From Betaproteobacteria bacterium HGW-Betaproteobacteria-7 (GTDB lineage: Bacteria; Pseudomonadota; Gammaproteobacteria; Burkholderiales; Rhodocyclaceae): a stretch of 64,000 nucleotides of DNA. The stretch covers positions 1-64,000 of the forward strand of contig PHCE01000012.1 of assembly GCA_002840765.1 (NCBI GenBank), written 5' to 3'. This document shows positions 57,747-64,000 of the stretch, piece by piece (position 1 is the first letter of the stretch; each line of letters opens with the position of its first letter). The notes beneath the pieces are model-generated. The model searched no databases and was not told the origin of the DNA. It saw nothing but the letters and a program-made list of their open reading frames with translations. The position numbers were made by a program, and so were the translations under genes.

Positions 57747-58367
57747 TTAAGGCAACGGGATTGCCGCAGCCAAGCTGACCTCAATGCGGTAGAGACTGTC
57801 GACCGCTCGTTGATTGACTGTTCCTGGGTCGAAGCGGGTTTGGCGGAAGCGTTCAGCCAGCATTTCGCTGGTTTCAGGACTCAATTCGGTGGCTTCGACA
57901 TAAGCCCAGAGAACCTCGCCGGTAGCGGACACGAGCAGCAATAGCTGCATCTTGCCTTGCTCGTCCGCTGGCAGCACAAGCGTTTCATCCAGCTCCGGCG
58001 GCAGCAGTGGCACCGCTTGCATGTCCAATTCGAAATCCTGGTAGACCCTTCGCCGCGGAAGCGGATTCGTCTCCTCAGGCAGCACCGGCGCGGCTTCAGG
58101 CATCGTTGGGGGAGGTGAGGTGCTCCCCTGTTTTATCATGTTGAGCGAGGGCCGTGGTGGAATATTGCTGCCAAGGGTCACCATGGTGACCGTTAAGGCG
58201 CGAGGACGGACCTCATGGTCGAACTCAGCGCTCCCCATGCGCCATCCGCCGGAGAAGTGCACGGGCAGAGAACCTGAAGCAATCAGGAGCCCGTGCAGGA
58301 CACAGGACAGGGCGATATACCTGCCCAACGCAGAAAAGGGGCCAAGGCCCCTTTTTTGGTATGTCAT
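57747..58367 (-). CDS. TonB-like C-terminal domain protein downstream of the pilin gene
   Basis: A 206-residue protein with one N-terminal hydrophobic helix (YIALSCVLHGLLIASG), a proline-rich linker (STSPPPTMPEAAPVLPEE) and a C-terminal domain. There QLLLLVSATGEVLWAYVEAT and ERFRQTRFDPGTVNQRAV follow the order of TonB/TolA-type energy-transducer ends. It is short for TonB and has no partner ExbBD nearby. The ATG at 58367 places a terminator hairpin inside codons 4-11, so the real start may be further in (for example TTG at 58328). Function is open; pilus or envelope work is suggested only by position. Confidence 0.55.
   Translation of the reverse strand: MTYQKRGLGPFSALGRYIALSCVLHGLLIASGSLPVHFSGGWRMGSAEFDHEVRPRALTVTMVTLGSNIPPRPSLNMIKQGSTSPPPTMPEAAPVLPEETNPLPRRRVYQDFELDMQAVPLLPPELDETLVLPADEQGKMQLLLLVSATGEVLWAYVEATELSPETSEMLAERFRQTRFDPGTVNQRAVDSLYRIEVSLAAAIPLP
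58334..58357. terminator. Hairpin terminator after the pilin gene
   Basis: An AAAAGGGGCC/GGCCCCTTTT inverted repeat is flanked by T-runs on both strands (four on the minus side, six on the plus side). It lies 33 bases after the pilin stop and probably ends the pilus transcript, although it falls inside the 5' end of the next minus-strand frame. Confidence 0.75.
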
Positions 58368-58389
58368 GGCGAGTTGCCCTGCCGGCCGA

Positions 58390-58854
58390 TCAGCGATTCC
58401 AGCAGTCGCTGGCGGTGGCCGATGCTGAGGCCCCGGTAATTCCCTTGGCTCCGGCGTTGGTCAGCGTCAGTGTGCCGCATTTGTCGTTGACCTGTGAACC
58501 TGAGGGGGCCGCTTGCAGCATGAAGGATTCGGACGCAAGCGCGCCGCTGAGCGTAATGGTGTAGTAAGTCGTGCTGCCATCTTTCGGCGCCACGGTTAGT
58601 GCAGTCGGGAAGCCGATGGCGGCCAAGGTGGTGCCCGCCGTGCCATCGGACTGCTTGTTGTAGGCGCCGCGTTCAGTGTAGACGCGTTCCATGAACTGGG
58701 CGCCTTCGAGCAGCACCGATTTGGCATCGGCCCGCCGTCCACGGGCGATCGACTCGAAGTAAGACGGCAGGGCGACGGCGGCCAGGATACCGATGATGGC
58801 TACCACAATCATCACTTCGATCAGGGTGAAGCCGAGAATGCGTTGGTTTTTCAT
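58390..58854 (-). CDS. pilE: Type IV pilin (PilE-like)
   Basis: A 154-residue type IVa prepilin. The short basic leader MKNQRILG is cut by PilD before the phenylalanine of FTLIEVMIVVAIIGILAAVA, which includes the conserved glutamate at mature position 5. A globular domain follows, with two cysteines (NDKCGTL and SDCWNR) that can form the C-terminal disulfide loop. It may be the minor pilin PilE of the pilVWXY1E group rather than the major subunit, because it lies directly after pilY1. The start at 58854 gives an eight-residue leader. Confidence 0.9.
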   Translation of the reverse strand: MKNQRILGFTLIEVMIVVAIIGILAAVALPSYFESIARGRRADAKSVLLEGAQFMERVYTERGAYNKQSDGTAGTTLAAIGFPTALTVAPKDGSTTYYTITLSGALASESFMLQAAPSGSQVNDKCGTLTLTNAGAKGITGASASATASDCWNR

Positions 58855-58871
58855 GGAGTGTCTGTATTCCA

Positions 58872-61800
58872 TTAACGGAGTTGCCGCCAGGAGGTTCGCT
58901 TGATGCCGCAACTGGTTGATGTTGGCGGCTTTCTGATCGTTTCAATCCGGCCATCGGAGCAGGAAAGGATGCCGAGATCGAAGGAGCAGCCCTTCATGCC
59001 GCCGGTGGCAGACTCAAAGCACATCGCTGAGTTCGGATTGCTGGCATCCGGAGCGCCAACCTGCCGGCCTGCATTTCTTTCGCCAGTTCCGGGCGTTCCT
59101 CTGTCCGCACTGTCAAAAACAAGATTCCCGTCGAGATCGAAGGTGGGAATGCTCAAGGCCTCGCCGGTGCAGGCATTGAAGTCGAGCATGAAGCTCGATC
59201 CGCTGGCATCGCACTGATCGCCGGTCGGGATTGAGGTGATGTAGGTCGCCAAAAGTTCGTTGGTCCGCAACTTAGTCAGGATAGGGGCCTGGATGATGCG
59301 CTCGCCGATATCACGCGGTACAGCCGTCGGCTTTTCGCGCAGATCAAGGAACCAGCCTTTCTTGGTGGCATCGAAAGCTTCGTCCGAGACGTAGACAAGA
59401 TTCGACGTAATGCCGCCGTACGTTTCCGTACGCTTGTCAGTGACCGTGTACTCCTGGAGCTCGGAACTACGGGTGCCGGTCAGGGCCGATCCGGTGTCTT
59501 GGACGCCATAGGCGGACTGAACGCCCTTGTACACCAGATCTCCTTCATAAACGAATCGCCCGGTTCCGGCTGCGACGCAGACATTGTTGGCGTTCTTCGG
59601 ATTAGTGCCGGCTGCCACCGCGCTGGTGATCGGCTGTGTATTGCCGCTGCTGTCCTTGGCCTGGAACAACTTGTAGGCTGTGGTCCATGCAGACGGAGTG
59701 GCGTCGCTCAGGTCGAACTTCCAGACGTTGCCCTGCAGGTCGCCGGCATACACGTAGCTGACAGCGGTCGTAGCGCGGTCCTTGATGGCTGGGCCGGACA
59801 GGCCATTGTCAGTGCCATTGTCATAGACTGTTGAGCTGCCGCTGGTAGTGATGGAGGGAGGCGTTGTAGCGGTTTGGTCGTCGGTGGCGTGGATGACGAA
59901 GTAATCGCTACCCAGCGTCCAGCCGTTACTCAGGTCAGGTTTCAACTTGATGATGAAAAGCTTTGCATTACGTGCTGTAGATGCCAGGTCCTGAGTACAG
60001 AATGGCCTAGGGGCCGAAGAATTGGTCGCCGTGTAGCGCGGCGTTTGGCTGCTGTCGCAGGTACTGCTTTCCAGTCCGTTACCGACGATCGCATACCAGT
60101 TGCCATCGTTCAGCCGGGCAATGATCGGCTGGTTGCGGACATGGCCAAGTTCTGGATGCGAGAATTCCCACATCACGTTGCTGGCCGTGAAACTGTCCGG
60201 ATTGGTCACGTCGAGAGCAAAGACTGCCTTGCCTCCGGCACCGAGCGTGCCGACAAGCGCTGTCTTCCAGTTGCTGCCGTCGTAAAAATCGTTAACCACG
60301 AGCGGGCCGTCAACGTAGTACTTGTGAGCATAGGATTTCGAAGTCAGCAAGGAAAGCTGTGACGCATTATCGCCCCACAATGTTGCTCGTGGAATGTAGG
60401 CCAGCAACTCGACGCCGTCGCTGGCACGGAAACCATGCAGCATGCCGTCATTGGCACCGACGTAGATCATCTTGGAGCGCGAAGGGCTTTTCTTGGTCGA
60501 GGTTACGTACGCGGCATAGCTCGATCCCTCGGTGCCGGAAAGCGACCCATACCCCTGGTCTTCGTCGCCCGCGAAGATCGGCTGCGAATTGATGATGTCA
60601 CCAAGCACGGTGTCAACGTCACGCTTGCGGAAATTGGTTGTCCCGGTTCCTTCATTGGTCCTGTCACCGCGGATGTAATCGAGTTGACTGGATTGGTTGC
60701 CCAGTTTTCCCTTCTCGGTGGTATCCAGCGTTGTCCACTTGAACGCTATACCCGCGGATGTTGATTGACGGTAAGTATAAATATTGCGCGTCGCAGCCGA
60801 GGGCAAGACACTACTACTACTGGCCTCCCAGAGCGGTGTGGTGGTATCGACGGTTCCCGTGTTTGTGTTGATCGTGTACGCGCTAAGCCGCCCAGACCAA
60901 TATGCAGCGATATATTTGCCTTGGTAAACCGCATTCAATGTCTTGAGGTCAGTCGAGTTCGAGGCGGTGGCCGCAAAGGAGGAGCCGCTGACCAGGGTCG
61001 GCGTGATTGCCTGCGTAATCTGTTCCTTGAGTAAGGCCGGATTGACGACGCGGAAATAGCTGTTCGGCGTGATGCCATCCGTACCCTTCCATTCATCGCC
61101 ATCAAGTTGGAGATTGGGTGTCGTGTTGCCCTTTCCATCCAGATAGCCGCCGTATTTCGCGGCATACCACAGGGGGTCGTGGGGAATGAACTCACCGGCA
61201 TTAATTGACATGCCAAGATCGTAGCTAGCCGCGTGGTTCAGTCGCAATGAGTTGCCGTCCGCAGCCGTCTTCATAGTGACGAGGCCAGCTGATGAGTTGT
61301 TACCACTGTTGAAATAGTTGTCTACAAAATTGCCGCTGATGCGGGCACTGGCCAGGTCCAGCGAATGTGCGAGATCGGTGACCCCATCATTGCCGGTGTT
61401 GTAGGCGTTGTTGCGAACGACGAGACGGGTAGCCTGTTCTCCTGTCGGGATCTGGACGCCTGAAATGGAGTAGCCGAGATGCATGCCCCTGACCCCGGTG
61501 GCCGAGTAACCAATACCATCTACGCCATCCCGGTTACAGCGGATGGTCTGGGCGACAGAGGTCAGGCCGCCGCTGGTCTGGCTTTCCGGATAGGGATCAG
61601 CACAGACGTTGACCACCACTTTTTTGGCCGCGTCGTCCCAATAGACCTCATAGGTGGCCCGTGAGTCCATGTCGTTGTCGTGGCCGTTGTTGCGGTAAAG
61701 CGAGTTGTCGGAAAAGACGACCTGCATCTTGTAATACGGGAATCCGCCATTGATCGCTGGATCCTGCACTGCACCAGTGACATTCTTGATGTTATCGACA

Positions 61801-63770
61801 AAGACCTTGACGAACTCAGCAAAGGCCCAATTTCCGCCAGCGTTGGTTTGCGCATAGGGAACGACAGTGACCAATTGATCGCTGCCGGCCAGGCTCACCT
61901 TCATCTCGATTCGCGGCAAGGCCGAAGACAGCGCGACAACCGAGGTGTTGACGACCCGATTGGTGATGCTGGAGGACGCAAAAGCCGGGTTGCCCAGGGT
62001 CTTGAGATCGGTTTCCTTGCCGTACTTGGCTACCGACGCCGCGTAAAAGGAGCCTTGCCACATCGGGTCTTCCGGCACCAGGCCGCGGATTTGCGCGAAA
62101 CTGGTGACCCCGGACTTGACCGTTGGCAGACCTGCCTCGCTGCCGCCGTATTTTTCGCCGGTGATTATGTTCTTGGTTGTCCAGCCTTCCGATGTCCATA
62201 TCTGGCCGGCGAGCGCCGCGACGTCCAGTTGGTTGGTTGCCGGGCCGAAAGTGCCTGCGAAACTGGCGCCGCTGGCCCACAAGGATCCGGGCAATTTGTC
62301 AGAATCGAATGTCGGATTGACATCACTGATGACCATCTGGGTCGGTTTGGCACAGACATTGAAGCCCGAGCCACCATAGGGGTTCGTCCAGCTCAGCACG
62401 GCCGGCAACTTCGGATCCTCGTTTTGCGTCAATCCACCGGAAAGAGCGGTTCCATCCCAATAGTCAGTGGTTCTGGTAGCGCCGGCGAGGTAGCGCAGCC
62501 CCTCGTACATCATTTCCGCGACCGGGTTGCCGACGGTGTTGGACGACGAAGATTCACCGGTCTTAGAGCTATAAGCACCTCCGCCAGCACCACTGAAGGG
62601 ACGGACCTGCAAGCGGTCGATCGTATAGACCATGCCTTTGACGGAGGTCGAGAAGATGCCCGTGGATGCGTCGACTTCGTCGGTAAAGCTCGAGATGGCC
62701 TTGCGTAACATGCCACCATTGAAATTCTTGACCGATGTGCCGGTCAGCAGGCCAAAATAGACCGAATTCTGCTCGCCAAAGTCATGAAGGATGCCGACGG
62801 GCTTCTTGTTCTGTCCGTAAGTTTTGCAATAGCCATTGGCATCCGCACCCTTATTCGGCGTCTGGTCGTCGTCGCCGCTGGTATCACAGACCACCACGCG
62901 TACGTTCAGATTGGTCGGGGTGACGGCGGTGCCGTTTAGTGGTGTATCGGCCACCGCCGAAGTCTCAGCCGCGATCCAGTCCCAAGCCCGTTCGCCGCGG
63001 TTGGTCAGGATGCGCAACAGCGGTGGGTTATTGGCCGCGGTACTGCCCAGGGTGACATTGGCGAACAGGTGCCGCTTGCCTGCAGTCGGCTGGCTCAGGG
63101 GCGTATAGTCGGCGATATCGTAGCCGTCCACGGTCGTACTGGTGTATTCCTTGCCGTAGGCATGCAAATCCTGAGGAATGTTGGCCCGTTCAAGCACCGT
63201 GTGCGAGGTCTTCTTGCCTGATACATAGGTCAGATCAAGATAGCGCTTGCCGCCGTAAAGCACCTTGCGCAGTGCATCAATCCGGGTCGTCGTCATGTAG
63301 TTCAGGAAGTCGCCACTCCATGGCGAGGTAAGGCCGCTCTTCGAATAGCTCGTACATTTTTTCGTGCCTGTATCGGTGTCACCGATGGGCACGAAGGCTT
63401 TCAATGTACCAGCTGAGCCGCCACTACCATAGGCATAATCCTTGTATTCGTAGCACTTGTAGGGATCGAAATAGCCATAGTAGTCCAGGATATTGGTCTT
63501 GTAGGCCTTGGCGACCGGGTCGTATTCCTTGAGTTCCGGGTTGTAGCGGGTATCCATGACGCCGTCGCCGTTGATGTCGCTGGCATCGTCATAGGCTTCG
63601 ACGAAGAGGCGCGAATCCCGCTGCATGGTCATCAGGATCAGCGGGGCGGCCGAGACATTGCCGATCAGTGGCATCGAATAGAGTCCGGAAAAGCTTTGCG
63701 CGTATGCAGTCGGCGGCAGCGCCGCGGCGGCGAGCGCCAGGATCAACAAGGGGGTATGTAGCTTTTTCAT
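58872..63770 (-). CDS. pilY1: PilY1, type IV pilus tip adhesin/assembly protein
   Basis: A 1632-residue secreted protein. A signal peptide (about 1-24, ALPPTAYAQSF) is followed by a large variable N-terminal half. An early calcium-type loop is seen near residue 68 (DINGDGVMDTRYN). The conserved C-terminal beta-propeller runs from about 1060 (DTVLGDIINSQPIFAGDED, YVGANDGMLHGFRASDGVELLAYIP) and ends with a second calcium-type loop DLDGNLVFDSAD near 1570. PilY1 sits at the pilus tip and affects adhesion, twitching and surface sensing. The ATG at 63770 has AGGA at correct spacing; an ATG two codons upstream is possible. Confidence 0.93.
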   Translation of the reverse strand: MKKLHTPLLILALAAAALPPTAYAQSFSGLYSMPLIGNVSAAPLILMTMQRDSRLFVEAYDDASDINGDGVMDTRYNPELKEYDPVAKAYKTNILDYYGYFDPYKCYEYKDYAYGSGGSAGTLKAFVPIGDTDTGTKKCTSYSKSGLTSPWSGDFLNYMTTTRIDALRKVLYGGKRYLDLTYVSGKKTSHTVLERANIPQDLHAYGKEYTSTTVDGYDIADYTPLSQPTAGKRHLFANVTLGSTAANNPPLLRILTNRGERAWDWIAAETSAVADTPLNGTAVTPTNLNVRVVVCDTSGDDDQTPNKGADANGYCKTYGQNKKPVGILHDFGEQNSVYFGLLTGTSVKNFNGGMLRKAISSFTDEVDASTGIFSTSVKGMVYTIDRLQVRPFSGAGGGAYSSKTGESSSSNTVGNPVAEMMYEGLRYLAGATRTTDYWDGTALSGGLTQNEDPKLPAVLSWTNPYGGSGFNVCAKPTQMVISDVNPTFDSDKLPGSLWASGASFAGTFGPATNQLDVAALAGQIWTSEGWTTKNIITGEKYGGSEAGLPTVKSGVTSFAQIRGLVPEDPMWQGSFYAASVAKYGKETDLKTLGNPAFASSSITNRVVNTSVVALSSALPRIEMKVSLAGSDQLVTVVPYAQTNAGGNWAFAEFVKVFVDNIKNVTGAVQDPAINGGFPYYKMQVVFSDNSLYRNNGHDNDMDSRATYEVYWDDAAKKVVVNVCADPYPESQTSGGLTSVAQTIRCNRDGVDGIGYSATGVRGMHLGYSISGVQIPTGEQATRLVVRNNAYNTGNDGVTDLAHSLDLASARISGNFVDNYFNSGNNSSAGLVTMKTAADGNSLRLNHAASYDLGMSINAGEFIPHDPLWYAAKYGGYLDGKGNTTPNLQLDGDEWKGTDGITPNSYFRVVNPALLKEQITQAITPTLVSGSSFAATASNSTDLKTLNAVYQGKYIAAYWSGRLSAYTINTNTGTVDTTTPLWEASSSSVLPSAATRNIYTYRQSTSAGIAFKWTTLDTTEKGKLGNQSSQLDYIRGDRTNEGTGTTNFRKRDVDTVLGDIINSQPIFAGDEDQGYGSLSGTEGSSYAAYVTSTKKSPSRSKMIYVGANDGMLHGFRASDGVELLAYIPRATLWGDNASQLSLLTSKSYAHKYYVDGPLVVNDFYDGSNWKTALVGTLGAGGKAVFALDVTNPDSFTASNVMWEFSHPELGHVRNQPIIARLNDGNWYAIVGNGLESSTCDSSQTPRYTATNSSAPRPFCTQDLASTARNAKLFIIKLKPDLSNGWTLGSDYFVIHATDDQTATTPPSITTSGSSTVYDNGTDNGLSGPAIKDRATTAVSYVYAGDLQGNVWKFDLSDATPSAWTTAYKLFQAKDSSGNTQPITSAVAAGTNPKNANNVCVAAGTGRFVYEGDLVYKGVQSAYGVQDTGSALTGTRSSELQEYTVTDKRTETYGGITSNLVYVSDEAFDATKKGWFLDLREKPTAVPRDIGERIIQAPILTKLRTNELLATYITSIPTGDQCDASGSSFMLDFNACTGEALSIPTFDLDGNLVFDSADRGTPGTGERNAGRQVGAPDASNPNSAMCFESATGGMKGCSFDLGILSCSDGRIETIRKPPTSTSCGIKRTSWRQLR

Positions 63771-63791
63771 GGCCATTCCTCGCCTAAGGCA

Positions 63792-64000
63792 TCATTGACT
63801 GGTATACGTGGCTTGCAGTATCACCACCGTGTTGGCCGAGCTACCCCAGCCTTTGGCGGTTACGCGGTATGACATAAGCAGGTTGCCGTCGACGGGCATT
63901 TCCTCAATGACATATCTGGGCAACTTGATTGGTTTGCCGGCCTTACCGACATCACCGCTGGCGACGAAAGTGACATGATCACCGCTGCCGGTGAAAGAAC
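63792..64000 (-). CDS. pilX: PilX minor pilin, C-terminal end (runs off the window)
   Basis: The last 69 codons of a gene entering from the right edge. The reading frame gives SFTGSGDHVTFVASGDV, LPRYVIEEM, SYRVTAKGWGSSANTVVIL and ends ATYTSQ. This is the usual C-terminus of PilX, a minor type IV pilin encoded just upstream of pilY1. No start, leader or N-terminal helix is visible. The order pilX-pilY1-pilE matches the known minor-pilin operon. Confidence 0.75.
   Translation of the reverse strand, partial: SFTGSGDHVTFVASGDVGKAGKPIKLPRYVIEEMPVDGNLLMSYRVTAKGWGSSANTVVILQATYTSQ

Overview
The window is a gene-dense (one gene per about 1 kb), GC-rich stretch of bacterial chromosome. Gene content and order suggest a betaproteobacterium, most likely of the Rhodocyclales (Dechloromonas/Azonexus-like). 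The clues are the pepA-holC-valS, xseB-ispA-dxs-folE2 and ileS-lspA-fkpB-ispH groupings, an ECF sigma factor followed by DUF3619 and DUF3106 proteins, a bifunctional PabB-PabC, and soxYZ with several c-di-GMP and chemotaxis proteins. The taxonomic call is inference. I see no insertion sequence, prophage, CRISPR array, rRNA or tRNA. The backbone looks vertically inherited, and the accessory flavour comes from signalling proteins.

Layout. 1-8.3 kb: glyoxylate shunt genes (partial aceB, aceA) around a LysR regulator, a YbaN-like membrane protein, a GGDEF-EAL protein with a PhnD-like periplasmic sensor, and a chemotaxis receptor. A 14-bp palindrome is shared by the aceB and aceA upstream regions. 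8.3-15 kb: rraA, clpA-clpS, a cold-shock gene with a long leader, moaC-soxY-soxZ, a BepA-like M48 protease and tusA. 15-24.4 kb: pabBC, then pepA-holC-hypothetical-valS on the minus strand, with lptF-lptG divergent. 24.4-26.3 kb: ECF sigma factor, DUF3619, DUF3106 and RDD proteins in overlapping reading frames. 26.4-32.1 kb: branched-chain amino acid synthesis (ilvB-ilvN-ilvC, then leuA) with pssA between. 32.2-37.6 kb: DUF2069, a WrbA-like flavoprotein, YihY, a PilZ-like protein and the rpsP-rimM-trmD-rplS operon. 37.7-41.5 kb: xseB-ispA-dxs-folE2 (minus strand). 41.6-50.9 kb: a Rieske oxygenase, a DMT exporter, a STAS-like protein with a rhodanese, a second large GGDEF-EAL protein, queG/tsaE head to head, and amiC. 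50.9-57.7 kb: a diguanylate cyclase, ribF, ileS-lspA-fkpB-ispH. 57.7-64 kb: a type IV pilus group read on the minus strand (partial pilX, pilY1, a pilE-like pilin and a TonB-like protein).

How the genes connect. Two themes stand out beyond housekeeping. One is acetate/C2 metabolism: aceA and aceB are on the same strand, about 4.6 kb apart, with matching operators. The other is c-di-GMP and surface behaviour: two GGDEF-EAL proteins, one GGEEF cyclase, a candidate PilZ-type receptor, a chemotaxis receptor and pilus tip/pilin genes. The ECF sigma cluster has the topology expected of a sigma/anti-sigma/periplasmic-sensor unit and is the best candidate here for an under-described system.

Only one gene-free stretch exceeds 300 bases (6151-6474, the aceA/chemotaxis-receptor divergent promoter region). 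Start sites were chosen from family N-termini, ribosome-binding sites and terminator positions. Several genes use GTG or TTG, and these are flagged.
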